A stretch of DNA of 29,474 nt from Chara braunii (Eukaryota; Streptophyta; Charophyceae; Charales; Characeae). Positions 1-8,735 of the stretch are shown piece after piece. Made by a program: the position numbers and the translations under genes. How positions within the stretch are numbered: the stretch's first letter is position 1; each line of letters starts with the position of its first letter. Location of the stretch: the NCBI GenBank assembly GCA_003427395.1, contig BFEA01000547.1:689785-719258 (forward strand), read 5' to 3'. Below the pieces are notes generated by a model, which worked only from the letters and a program-made list of their open reading frames with translations, searched no databases and was not told where the DNA came from.

Positions 1-69
<69 letters not shown>
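1..69. repeat. (TC)n microsatellite at the window edge
   Basis: An uninterrupted TC dinucleotide tract fills the first 69 bases and runs off the left edge, so its full length is unknown. It lies about 180 bp beyond the splice donor of the minus-strand reading frame at 253-1353, so it would be intronic if that exon is real. Confidence 0.97.
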
Positions 70-71
<2 letters not shown>

Positions 72-250
72 CACCCACAATGTCCGTGCATGTGCTTGCG
101 CGCGTGCCCGTCGCTATACCAACGGAGTGAAAGGAGCCTGCATACATGCACATAGATCCGAGGGAGGGCACAGAAAAGAAGAGAGACGGTCGCTGAGGGA
201 ACGGGAAAGTAACGGCCGACCTCAGGTAGATATGGGTAGATTTCGTCGTC

Positions 251-256
251 ACTTAC
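251..256 (-). other. Candidate 5' splice donor ending the 253-1353 exon
   Basis: On the minus strand the exon sequence CTTAAT is followed by GTAAGT, the consensus extended donor. It overlaps the in-frame stop: splicing here would remove the stop and open the protein into a downstream exon to the left. Only the motif is visible; no acceptor was identified with confidence. Confidence 0.4.
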
Positions 257-1353
257 ATTAAGTCATTGCTGAGCCGGTCGACAAAACACTCCCGCGGGCA
301 TTCGCTTGCTTCCTCACCTTCGGCCGCTCCCCGATTAGCGAACCCCACCGAGCCACTTATGCACTGCCTTTCTGCGGATCCGGAGCGGTCCTCCAGCGAG
401 GGGCTGCACGGGCGCTCCTCAGTGGCAGGGTTGTACCCACCGCCAATGTTCGTTTTCTGAAATATGTCCGTCGACGCACCATATCTCCCCCCCGTGCCAG
501 AACGCGCCCCCTCATCTTGCATTGAGGTTATCATCCGATCTTTGCCAACAAGTCGTCCTCCCAAAGATCTCTCACCCGCTTCTGAGGACGATGGATATAG
601 CGAATACGACGACGTGTTGCCTATCCCCGTCGTTTCTCGTTTGGTCTTTCGACGCTTCACAAAGTTGTTATTGCTGCTCACTTCTTTCAAGGAGTGAATT
701 CTCTTCACAGGATGCCTCGATTCCCTGACAGGGAGAAACTCCCCACTTGTCCCGCTCGTGCTTGCAAGCCGTTTTTGTTCAATAACCATGGCGTTGCCTC
801 TTTCCCTCGCACTCCCTTCTCCCCATCCTCCCGGTTCTTCGCTGCCCCCAGAGTTCCTCTCCTGAAAACCTGCTTGCGCGGCTTCTATACCTTCCAACGG
901 ACAGTTTCCAAGAGAATGCAAAGCTGCTTCCAGAAGTGCCCGATCTTTTGACCGCGCCGAAGCCTCGACTTCAAAAGACTGCTTACCCCATCGTCCCGCT
1001 TCCCACGCGAAATCTTCGCTCTCTACCTTGCTGATGCAAGCGGCAGCTGCACGTGCCCGATGACGCAGTTCAAGATCGGCGGCTCGGAAAGCAGCAGCGT
1101 GGCGCTTGCCGGCCCACGGTGAGTTATCAAGTCCTCCCCACAACCAAATGTCCCATGCCCGCTCATCCCTGACGTACTTCTTGCCCCCGTCCCCCACCCA
1201 CATACTCCCCCGAGTCGAAGACCCGACCCCATCCCCATCCCCACCCGCACCCTGCCGTCCAACTCCCCTCCCGACGTGCCCATCCAAGTTTCCCCGAGCC
1301 TCCATCACCGCCCGCGCTACCACATCCGACAATCCCCTCACATGTGAAGTCAT
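253..1353 (-). CDS. Hypothetical protein exon with putative nuclear localisation signal
   Basis: This is the longest open frame in the window, 366 codons from an ATG at 1353-1351 to a TAA at 255-253. An in-frame TGA sits directly before the ATG, so this is the first possible start in the frame. I do not recognise the family. Residues about 1-75 are Gly/Arg-rich. Residues about 78-165 are richer in Trp, Ala and charged residues and look the most folded. Around residue 230 there is a basic cluster, VKRRKTKRE, with upstream basic residues (HPVKRIH), resembling a nuclear localisation signal. The C-terminal third is Ser/Gly-rich and probably disordered. The apparent stop overlaps a consensus 5' splice donor (GTAAGT, 256-251), so translation may continue into another exon. 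Chance alone seldom gives so long a frame in mixed-composition DNA, but no homolog or transcript can be checked here. Confidence 0.45.
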   Translation of the reverse strand: MTSHVRGLSDVVARAVMEARGNLDGHVGRGVGRQGAGGDGDGVGSSTRGSMWVGDGGKKYVRDERAWDIWLWGGLDNSPWAGKRHAAAFRAADLELRHRARAAAACISKVESEDFAWEAGRWGKQSFEVEASARSKDRALLEAALHSLGNCPLEGIEAAQAGFQERNSGGSEEPGGWGEGSARERGNAMVIEQKRLASTSGTSGEFLPVRESRHPVKRIHSLKEVSSNNNFVKRRKTKRETTGIGNTSSYSLYPSSSEAGERSLGGRLVGKDRMITSMQDEGARSGTGGRYGASTDIFQKTNIGGGYNPATEERPCSPSLEDRSGSAERQCISGSVGFANRGAAEGEEASECPRECFVDRLSNDLM

Positions 1354-1380
1354 TCAACAGTCACTAAGCTGCAGTCCAGA

Positions 1381-1444
1381 TCTACCACAATATCCCACCC
1401 ACCTCCCTCTCTCTCTCTCTCTATCTACCACAATATCCCACCCA

Positions 1445-1520
<76 letters not shown>

Positions 1521-1521
1521 N

Positions 1522-1592
<71 letters not shown>

Positions 1593-1639
1593 CGCTCGCT
1601 CGCTCGCTCGCTCGCTCGCTCGCTCTCTCTCTCTCTCTC
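1381..1639. repeat. Compound CT / CTCG microsatellite with duplicated flank
   Basis: A roughly 40-base unit (TCTACCACAATATCCCACCC plus a short CT run) occurs twice, starting at 1381 and 1424. The second copy opens into a long (TC)n tract with one N at 1521, then a (CTCG)n block at about 1587-1622, then (CT)n to 1639. Read from the minus strand this is a GA/GAGC tract just upstream of the ATG at 1353. GAGA-type tracts occur in plant promoters and leaders, but no function is shown here. Confidence 0.9.
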
Positions 1640-3011
1640 AGCAGGCTACCCTGGACGAAGGGTATAGATCTCCACGGCGTGCCTGCACATGGCAGGGCGA
1701 TATTCGCAGCCGCTCGTGCAAACCATAATAGTCACTATTTCCAAGGAGAGGACCTACCGCCAGCCAGAAGATCCGTGGCCGCAGCCACGCGATCGAGCTA
1801 GCCGGCGGCTTTGACACCTGTTCGCAGCAAATGATATTTACCAGCTCGGCATTGCCCGTGTCTTCCCGGCTCAGCTAGCCATGGACAGCAAGACAGCTCC
1901 GCTCACCGAGTCAATTGCCTCTTCCGTTCACGTCCCCTCTCCTTCTTCTTTCGTCCCGCTTCCCTCAGGCTCACTTCCGTTTTGCACAAAGATCGAAACA
2001 AGGTTTACCCAGAACGCAAAGCAAAGCTCCGATCCACGCAACCAGTCACCCAGCCAACTCTGTTGATTTCTTGGGATACAGTGTAAGCGACTGACTGCCC
2101 TGCAACACCACAGATCAAGACCAAAAAAACGTGCACCCACCCACTGCCCCCTATCGAGTTCAAGATATGAAACTCGAGGTCTTCTTCACCGCCCCGAACC
2201 AGACACATCTCCCGCACTTTGGTCTGTATACTAGCCCATGCATCGACGTCACTCACCTGCCGCACATTCTTTCTCGCACACGTTCTCAATGGACCTCGAC
2301 TACCGCAGTCTTTCCTTCATCACCTCTCCCTCACAGGTAGGCAAGCAAACCACCTCCGTTCTCCAATCTTGACCGATTGCAGTCCAGCGAACTGACTTCT
2401 GTTCTTCTGTTCACTGCTTGCCTGCCGTCTGTTGTTCCTAACGCTTCAAGATCGCACGTGTTGCCCAAACGCGCCACTCACCCGCGCTGGCTGCTGACTG
2501 ATCGCCAGACGGCACGGCAGAGAGGAACTCGAAGACAAATGCCGTACGAGGGACGACGCCCCAACCACACAATACAAAGAATTCCCAGCAAAACGGATGC
2601 TTCTTGCTGCCGCCGATGAACGGCTTGCAGGGAGCGGCTTGACCTGGCTCTAGGGCACGCGGACAGACGGCTGCATCCTTGTCTGCCCTACGACCTCGAA
2701 CCGGTAGCGAGAAGCGCTCCCGCCCTACCAGCGGTCTGCCAGATCAGTCGTCGCCAAGGTGGACCGTACGGACGCGGACGTCCATGCCACGCACACGACC
2801 ACGCGATCCGCCCGCCAGTACGAGACGTAGCCAGCCAGCCAACCCGGCGGAATCCGAGTTGCGCCTCCCACCCCACGAATCCACCCGCCCTTTCAGATGC
2901 GGCAGCCACCGTGGATGCGCGGACGCGGACCGCTGACACGCCCCAGTTCCGACGAAGATCGTTTCCGCACATGGGCGGCGGTCACCCCCTGCTCCTCGCC
3001 CGCCCACCGCA
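1640..3011. other. GC-rich unique sequence without recognisable gene
   Basis: Open frames on both strands are short (under 100 codons), overlap one another and show no recognisable motif. I see no tandem repeat or element boundary apart from the right edge, where the terminal inverted repeat element begins at 3012. Confidence 0.5.
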
Positions 3012-3037
3012 GGGCACGCTCACACTAGGTACCAAAT
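3012..3037 (+). repeat. Left terminal inverted repeat
   Basis: A 26-bp sequence beginning GGGCACGCTCACACTAGG and ending ACCAAAT, identical in inverted orientation to 4963-4988. It is preceded by GCA at 3009-3011. Confidence 0.9.
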
Positions 3038-3151
3038 CCCCATTTCCCCAAAAAAAAAGGGTTCACGGACAGTCACACATGGTGAACATCTTCCCAAATT
3101 CTCAAAAGGGGTGACCATTTGTCAGCGGCCTGCGAAGCCGCGGGGGAAGGA

Positions 3152-3185
3152 AATTTGCGGTAACCTCTGGAGGTTACCGCAAATT
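3152..3185. repeat. Perfect 16-bp-arm palindrome inside the TIR element
   Basis: The arm AATTTGCGGTAACCTC (3152-3167) is separated by only TG from its exact reverse complement (3170-3185). It sits about 115 bp inside the left TIR and would extrude as a near-loopless hairpin. Confidence 0.95.
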
Positions 3186-3270
3186 CTCAAATCTTTTTCC
3201 GAATTCCGTGCAAAATTGGAGAAAAAATGGAACCCCACGATATTAGCGGCCTATCAATTGACGAAAAGGA

Positions 3271-3306
3271 GATTTGGGGAAATGGGCGGATTTGGGGAAA
3301 TGGGCG
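3271..3306. repeat. Two tandem 18-bp subterminal repeats
   Basis: GATTTGGGGAAATGGGCG occurs twice head-to-tail (3271-3288, 3289-3306). Its reverse complement resembles the sequence just inside the left TIR (ACCAAATCCCCATTTCCCC). This makes it a candidate transposase-binding repeat cluster. Confidence 0.85.
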
Positions 3307-4188
3307 CACGCTACGCGCGTGGCCCTTTTTTTGTTTCCATCCCTTGTTGATCCAGTTGTCGTTAGCCTGCCGTGCGGCTTTCGTCGTTATTTTCGCGTTG
3401 AAGAACTGGGCGTTACGTTTCCGTGTCCGCCTCCAGCCCCTTGTGCGCATGTTTTCACATGCCTTGCGCCCGTGTTCCGCTGGCTTCCCCGCTTCTCCGC
3501 CCTCTTCCCCCCAGTTCCGCCTGCTGTTTCTTGCTGTGTCCCCTTGTCCCAAACGGACGACGAAGGATCGATTCCCTTCAACTGTATTCCAATTTCTGCC
3601 CCTGGCCCATGTGTTTCGTTGCTTCGCTGCAAGGCCGATGAATGTATGTGGGTCGGAAGTGGCTTCAGATGAACTGTAGTTGCCTGTGTGCCGTCCACAA
3701 CCCCAAAGCCCCATAGCCCGGTGGCTGTGCCTGGTCCCAAACCAAGTGCACGAAGCCTAGTCAAAGTTGTATCGAGAGAAAAAAATAAATTGTAAAGAAT
3801 CTGGGTCGAACACGGGTAGAGATGCATGAAAAAAATAATAATAAAAATCAAATAAAATCCTGTTATCGATTCCGCTGTGCACTTCATGTATATGCCTGAA
3901 AAAAGGGTCCAGGTGCATTCAAATTGTATGTGTCCCATTGTGCATTTTTAGGATGGCGCATGTTGCAGACTTCATGAAATGGTGCATGGGAACTTCCAGC
4001 CTGGTGGAAACTGCACGAACTGCACGCAGCAAACACTCCAACTTCCTTGTGTCCCTCGTCTGGCCAGTGGAGCCGGACAAGGAGAATCTTCCCTTCACAA
4101 ACTCTTGCATATACATGCAAAACATGCGGAGCAATGCCCGCTTCCTCTGCACACCGAGCGTAGCCATGGATTCTCTGAATGTTGTAGA

Positions 4189-4440
4189 CGGATGCCCGTG
4201 GATGACTGCCTCTCTTGTAGTTCGACGGCCTCCAACCTCCCTGCCACAATGCGTACAATACTCACGGAAGTTCCAAGACACGTCACTACACTGCGTATGG
4301 TAGGCGGATGCCCTTGGACGACTGCCTCGCTTCTTAACAATTGTAGTTCGACGGCCCCCCGCCTCCCTGTCCCAACACCTAGACTGATCACAGATGCCCC
4401 AAGAGATGTCACCACACTGCTCTCCTATGCTCAGAAAGAT
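4189..4440. repeat. Diverged tandem duplication (about 116-126 bp)
   Basis: A unit starting CGGATGCCCGTGGATGACTG at 4189 recurs at 4305 as CGGATGCCCTTGGACGACTG. The shared block TTGTAGTTCGACGGCC follows at 4215 and again at 4341, so the second copy carries about 10 extra bases. The copies are clearly diverged. The longer open frames here on both strands run through this repeat and look non-coding. Confidence 0.75.
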
Positions 4441-4761
4441 GTCGCCACAATTTCCCTTGCACTCCCACCCTTGTGAAGCTATGGCGTGCACAACAGTAAC
4501 GGATGCTCCAACACCAGACGCCACACTTTCCCTTGCACCGTACCAGGAGGCCGCCCTATGCAGCTGAAGCGTCAGTCCAGTTTAGCTCGGCACTGATCCG
4601 GTCGCTCGCTATACAAGGCCGGTCCCTGATTTTACCCTGGGGTGCTCCAGCAGGCGGCATCGGGCCGCACTCCACACAGCACCAGCAGAGAGGTTCGTAT
4701 GGCCACCCGTTGGTGTGAACGGCCAGCAGTAACGACCCAAAAAGAAAAAGAAGGAAAAAAC

Positions 4762-4805
4762 GAATAATTGCATTTTTTATTATTTTTTTGAGAATAATTG
4801 CATTT
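4762..4805. repeat. Direct 14-bp repeat flanking a T-rich core
   Basis: GAATAATTGCATTT occurs at 4762-4775 and 4792-4805, separated by a 16-base T-rich stretch. It may be replication slippage or a small insertion footprint inside the TIR element. Confidence 0.7.
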
Positions 4806-4962
4806 CCGATTTGAGGTATCCACCGTGTGACTAGCGCACTCCCCAAGCACCTCGCAGAATACGATGTTGCGACCTTGTCGTTAGCGTTTTGGGAGCACAG
4901 TGTGACCGACCAGGGCCGCATTTCCTCAAAACGACCGTTCCCATTTTCCCATTTTTTTGCGA

Positions 4963-4988
4963 ATTTGGTACCTAGTGTGAGCGTGCCC
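4963..4988 (-). repeat. Right terminal inverted repeat
   Basis: Begins ATTTGGT and ends GAGCGTGCCC on the plus strand, the exact reverse complement of the left repeat. It is followed by GCA at 4989-4991, matching the trinucleotide before the left repeat. Confidence 0.9.
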
Positions 4989-5980
4989 GCAGAAAGACAG
5001 CCAGCTGCGCGGAGCCGTATTTTTCGTCTTCTTGGCGGCACCGCTCCTTTTTCGTTTTCCTCCTTTTTTGTACAACAAGCACAAACAATAGCTGCAGACT
5101 ACCTGCACCGAGCGCCCCGCGCGCGCGCAGTTCCACCTCCAACCAGGGAAAATATTGTCAAGCCCGTACGGTGCAGTACGCTCTCCGCCCTACCTTCTTC
5201 CACCTTACGCCGAGCCTTACGCCTCGGACCGAACCTCCTTTCCCTGAGGTGTTCCAATTTTTTCCCGTCAGTTCTCGAGCTCTCTTCCTCGTCGTGCTGC
5301 TGGTCCGTGTGGGAAGGAGCTGAAACACTCGCCCGTGCACGGATGCTAAACGACAAACCGCAGTAAAATATCTTCGCCCCGGTCGTTGTCATTGCAGATA
5401 CGGTCCGATGCCAGCGCCACAATGCAAAGCATTCAAAAAAATAAAAAAAAACAAAAACAAAAGAAAGAAAGAAAAAACAACGCGAAGCCTCTCGAGGAGT
5501 CGTTTGCAGGTTCACTTCAACCCGAGAAAATAGAAAGACGACAAGATCCTCTGAGGGAGGATTCGATTGCCGGTCGTTGCAGCCCGAACCGCGAGGCTGG
5601 ACGTGTCAAAATGCTCCTGACCACCAGTTGCGGCGAGGTCTTTATCCTAATCTGGACGCAGAAGATGTGCAGGTCCATTTTGGCCGCGTGGCACATTGGA
5701 TCCACATTGGGACTTTTTCACGATATGCGCTTTGGACGTCAGCCGTACGATTCCCATAGTCCTCACTCCACTACTCAACACTTTACATGTACCAGGACGG
5801 AAATTCGCCCAAGATACAGTCAGACAGATACACGTTTTGGAGAGCAACAGAAGGTCCCGATACATTTAGAAAGTTGTGCAGTGCAGTCCTTGCCTGCATT
5901 GTCTCTTGGGAGGCCACCTAATGCGGCAGGACCTTGGTTGATGTTGTTGGTTGCAACACTATTCGCCATTGGTCATCTCG
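4989..5980. other. No recognisable gene
   Basis: Sequence to the right of the TIR element. A plus-strand open frame of about 200 codons (5386-5994) begins in an A-rich, Lys/Asn-heavy stretch and shows no domain; I do not call it. No other structure was noted. Confidence 0.5.
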
Positions 5981-6052
5981 ATCAATCAAAATAAGAATGG
6001 ACGGCCCTATGGGGGTATCAATCAAAATGAGAATGAATGGCCCTGTGGGGGT
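5981..6052. repeat. Tandem 36-bp repeat, two copies
   Basis: ATCAATCAAAATAAGAATGG plus 16 further bases (5981-6016) is repeated at 6017-6052 with a few substitutions. Both copies end in CCCT(A/G)TGGGGGT. Confidence 0.9.
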
Positions 6053-6302
6053 TCGGGGTAGCCCGCAGCATTGTACCGCTGTGACACCCTAGGTCGAGGA
6101 GGCCGGCCGCAGGCCCGCAGCCGAGTTTATGCGCGGCCTCGCCAGGGCCAGGCGGTGGTGCGCGCGTAAAAACAGTCGGCATGCCCCGCCTGCGCACGTC
6201 CGCCACTACCACCCTGTACAAAAAGGGGAAAAAAAATGAAAATTTGGGGGAGGGGGGTTTGGTGAGTGACAAAAATAATTAAAAATTTTGAAAAAAAAAT
6301 AA

Positions 6303-6421
6303 ATATTGATTGATTGTTTGATTGATTATTGATTGATTGATTGATTGGTTAGTGAGTTGATTGATTGATTGGTGGGGGAGGGGTCCTCCCTCTCCTCCCC
6401 CCGACACACGTACCCGCGCAT

Positions 6422-6507
<86 letters not shown>

Positions 6508-6625
6508 ACACACACACACAAAATCAATCAATCAATCAATCAACCAAACCAATCAAGATCCTATCGAATCGATAGGATCTTGATTGGTTTGATTGATTGA
6601 TTGATTTGATTGATTTGATTGATTT
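6303..6625. repeat. Compound microsatellite block: TTGA / CA / CT / CA / TCAA / palindrome / TTGA
   Basis: In order: degenerate (TTGA)n 6303-6373, a G/C-rich spacer, (CA)n 6422-6452, (CT)n 6458-6504, (CA)n about 6507-6520, (AATC)n about 6522-6543, a palindrome, then (TTGA/TTTGA)n to about 6625. The flanking tetranucleotide tracts are mutually complementary, so the whole block can fold on itself. Open frames here are pure repeat translations. Confidence 0.92.
6530..6606. repeat. 77-bp near-perfect palindrome
   Basis: Arms 6546-6567 and 6569-6590 are perfectly complementary around one unpaired A at 6568 (centre ATCGAATCGAT). Pairing continues outward to 6530/6606 through the TCAA/TTGA repeats with one mismatch (6544 vs 6592). 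The inner arm includes the non-repetitive sequence CAAGATCCTATCG. Confidence 0.95.
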
Positions 6626-7001
6626 GTTACGATCCTGGTCATTCCCAAAGTGCAAATTCACAATGAAAGACGATGCCACTCAATTGTGAAAGAAATGAAA
6701 GCACTTGCAAAGAGATAGAGACCAGAGGAGGGAGAAAGAAGAAGAAGATGCACACCATCAAGACCAATGACAATTCCCCCCTTTTCTCTCCACCTTCCTC
6801 CTCCTCCTTCACTTCGCCCATCTTATTATTCTCCCAATAATAATAATAACAATGATTGGATGAACCAGAATCAATATCCGAAGTTCCCTCTTACTGTTGA
6901 CTCAACAACAACAACAACAACAAGTCCACCATAGTTATAGCTTCCCTCCATCTGCCTCCTCTCACATGCATAGGCTATGATGGACTACTGAGGGTCCTCC
7001 C
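6626..7001. other. No gene; short CAA and AAT repeats
   Basis: AT-rich and purine-rich sequence holding (AAT)n near 6832-6848 and (CAA)n at 6903-6923. No coding motif was seen. Confidence 0.5.
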
Positions 7002-7083
7002 CTCCTGTCCAAAGGACAACCCAAAGCAGCTATGGCGCTGCACTCCTGTCCAAAGGACAATCCAAAGCAACTATGTTGCTGCT
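7002..7083. repeat. Tandem 41-bp repeat, two copies
   Basis: The unit starting CTCCTGTCCAAAGGACAA occurs at 7002 and 7043. It contains the small palindrome TGTCCAAAGGACA. The copies differ at a few positions. Confidence 0.85.
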
Positions 7084-7530
7084 GACTGGTCCGCCATGCC
7101 TGACTCTGCCTCAAGCTTCCTTGGTGCGGCACTACCCCAACTGGGGCCTTCCAGATGCAGCGCCCAATAAGGTGATGAAGACGGTGTCCACCATAGCCAG
7201 GTAGGTGCCTCGCCACTCTCCTCCTTCGCCCCCTTCTTCCTCCTCCTCAGGCTAGGTTGCTCGCGATAGTCAGGTTGAGCGCCAGCTGCCCTTGACCTCC
7301 AAGCAGCGCTGTATCAGCCCAGCGTTGTGCTCCAGTAGCATGTCGCCAATGCTTGCATACCACAAATGAGGAGGAACTACTTGCTCCTCCGGAAGATATT
7401 GCGGCCTATTGGCCTCTTGGGCGGTGACTTCCTAGGCCGAGCGGCCTCCCAACAACCGGTACCTCCTCCCTTTCGGAGGGAAACATCATTGCAGGCTCTG
7501 CTATCCTCCNNACAGGCNCTAGANCCGGGC
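7084..7530. other. No recognisable gene
   Basis: C-rich sequence between the 41-bp repeat and the diverged LTR fragment. The first Ns (7510 onward) mark poor base calls that extend into the LTR fragment. Confidence 0.45.
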
Positions 7531-7820
7531 TACTTGGACTGGTACCGGCCTACCNCTANCCTACCGCTACTGGGCCTCTAAAAATGCNAACTTTTTGTCT
7601 TNTTCTGCTNGGCCTCCAGTACCCGACACTTCTACCACTACTTCAGTGGTACCGGCCTACCTGCTACTTGAGTGTTTTTCCCCTTTGCTCTAAGTGTCGC
7701 GGGCCTACCCCCGCTACTCGAGTGTTTTCCCCCTGCAACCCTCAAAGTCACGGCCATAGGTAAGTACCAGCCCTGCGGGGCCTTTTAACCAACAAGTACC
7801 CTTGCGGGTCACACACACAC
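7531..7820 (+). mobile_element. Diverged fragment of the A/B-type LTR
   Basis: This stretch follows the same order of short blocks as the middle of the LTRs at 9964 and 26845: ACTTGG-CTGGTACC, TCTAAAAATG, GCTACTT, CTAAGTGT, CGGGCCTACC, CATAGGTAAGTACC and CCTTGCGGGTCACACACAC. Neither the LTR tip nor the primer-binding end is present. It is much more diverged than the other two copies and contains several Ns at 7510-7611. It abuts the minus-strand end of the chromovirus fragment, so one probably inserted into the other. Confidence 0.7.
7760..7765 (+). other. Conserved splice-donor-like motif in LTR fragment
   Basis: AG followed by GTAAGTACC. The same AGGTAAGTACC is present in the LTRs at 10534 and 27411, even though the surrounding sequence has diverged. 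Confidence 0.35.
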
Positions 7821-7984
7821 TCAGCCGACAAGCACTCAGACAGGTATGCAAACCAGCAGGCACGCACACACACACAGATATGGGAATCACAGCAGAATGC
7901 AGGAATCTCAGCAAGGCATTCATTCCAGCGGCAAATCCCAGAAATCAGCAGTGTTCTCAGTCTGTGCTTTGGCGGGTCATTACA
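7821..7984 (-). mobile_element. Probable start of the chromovirus 3' LTR (truncated)
   Basis: On the minus strand the polypurine tract is followed by TAA and then TGTAATGACCCGCC, the usual form of an LTR starting TG just after the PPT. The LTR can be followed leftwards only to about 7821, where sequence related to a different LTR family begins. The start is inferred from the PPT-TG arrangement; there is no second LTR to compare. Confidence 0.5.
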
Positions 7985-7987
7985 TTA

Positions 7988-7997
7988 CCCCCCTCCC
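7988..7997 (-). promoter_or_regulatory. Polypurine tract of the minus-strand chromovirus
   Basis: The minus strand reads CTCTTGGGAGGGGGGTAATG. A G-rich polypurine tract about 80 bp beyond the end of the integrase/chromodomain frame and immediately before a TG is where plus-strand DNA synthesis is primed in Ty3/Gypsy elements. Confidence 0.7.
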
Positions 7998-8077
7998 AAG
8001 AGCGAGGTCCCTTCGAGCAAGTAACTCATTCAGAGTCGGCACAAAATGCATCGTAGGCGTATATATAAAAAAAGGAT

Positions 8078-8530
8078 TTAGTAAGACCGTGAGGAGTGAG
8101 TTTTGCAGAAAAATATAGCAGTCTGTCCGTCAGTGATTTGTCGTTCATAGGCGTTAACTACTCGTGGAACATTCTTTAGCAGCTCTTTCCGGTCGATCCA
8201 AAAAAACTCGTTCAACGGGTGATAGAGAAAGTGAACCTTGTATTGTTTGTTTTTTCTTCTTCCTTCATGGGCAACGATTCTGTCTATCTCATGACCGTCG
8301 TCGATAGGACAAGGTATCATAGGATCTCGGAAGGGAAAAGTTTCATCATCGATGTGTGGAAACAGTTTGGACGCGTGAAAGACCGGATATGTGCGCAGAC
8401 GAGGAGGCACATCAATCACATACAAAGGACTAAATTCATCCCCAATCACCTTAAGAACCTGCCAAGGGTCATAGTACAATGGAAGTAGTTTCCGTGATAC
8501 ACCCTCTTCGTCAGAAAACTCAGATGGTTG
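8078..8530 (-). pseudogene. Ty3/Gypsy integrase C-terminus with GPY/F-like module and chromodomain (pol fragment P4)
   Basis: The frame is open to a stop at 8078 and gives about 150 residues without a genuine start codon, so it is the 3' end of pol. The order of motifs is typical of chromoviruses. First, SDEEGVSRKLLPLYYDPWQV matches the integrase GPY/F region, with Asp where Gly is usual. Then YPVFHASKLFPH is the conserved PVFHVSxLKPF-type block. Then a chromodomain-like segment runs from HEIDRIVAHEGRRKNKQYKV through FFWIDRKELLKNVP. Chromodomains of these elements direct insertion to chromatin. A polypurine tract and LTR start follow about 80 bp downstream on the same strand, confirming the 3' end of the element. 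Upstream on this strand the protein stops abruptly: the preceding integrase linker lies next to it but on the opposite strand (8535-8735). Confidence 0.85.
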
Positions 8531-8534
8531 GCAG

Positions 8535-8735
8535 TTGCGCAATCCTCTCTCCTATTTGTTCCTCGAACGGTCTCCTAGTCTGACGCCTGACATGCCTGGC
8601 TACAATACCAAATACGCACGCCTGCTCAAAGTTGCTATCGCAACAATGAACAAGCGTCAGCTTGCCATGATCAAACATGCTAACAAGTCGCGCAAAGAAG
8701 TGAACTTCAAAGTACGGAGTTATGTCTGGGCAAGA
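8535..8735 (+). pseudogene. Ty3/Gypsy integrase linker region (pol fragment P3), inverted relative to P4
   Basis: About 67 codons ending at a TGA (8736-8738). The early part (RSPSLTPDMPG) resembles the segment after the integrase catalytic core. The later part (MIKHANKSRKEVNFKVRSYV) matches the conserved QKxYADxxRRxVEFKVGDxVW block that precedes the GPY/F module. Ancestrally the next residues would be those opening fragment P4 (8530-8078), which instead lies on its left and on the other strand. On its right it overlaps by a few bases the start of the RNase H fragment at 8731, which belongs upstream of it in an intact pol. No start codon or independent gene is implied. Confidence 0.75.

Larger units (their letters stand above)
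3012..4988. mobile_element. Non-autonomous TIR DNA transposon, family unassigned
   Basis: The two ends are perfect 26-bp inverted repeats: 3012-3037 starts GGGCACGCTCACACTAGGT, and 4963-4988 is its exact reverse complement. The trinucleotide GCA directly flanks both ends (3009-3011 and 4989-4991), as expected for a 3-bp target-site duplication. Three-base duplications are known from CACTA/EnSpm and PIF/Harbinger elements, but the tip GGGCAC is not CACTA and GCA is not Harbinger's usual TWA, so I leave the superfamily open. Subterminal sequence repeats the motif CCCATTTCCCCAAAT in both orientations (3036-3050 region; 3271-3306 tandem pair), like transposase-binding clusters. The interior holds a perfect palindrome and a tandem duplication but no recognisable transposase, so it is probably non-autonomous. 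Identical TIRs suggest it is not very old. Confidence 0.8.

Noticed and set aside
1106-1801. 231-codon plus-strand open frame
   Set aside because: Its middle is a Leu-Ser translation of the CT microsatellite and it overlaps the better minus-strand frame at 253-1353.
3919-4524. Possible transposase on the minus strand of the TIR element (201 codons)
   Set aside because: The frame runs through a diverged tandem duplication, overlaps an equally long plus-strand frame, and has no DDE/D-like motif.
5386-5994. 202-codon plus-strand open frame
   Set aside because: Begins in an A-rich Lys/Gln stretch, no recognisable motif, and ends in a 36-bp tandem repeat.
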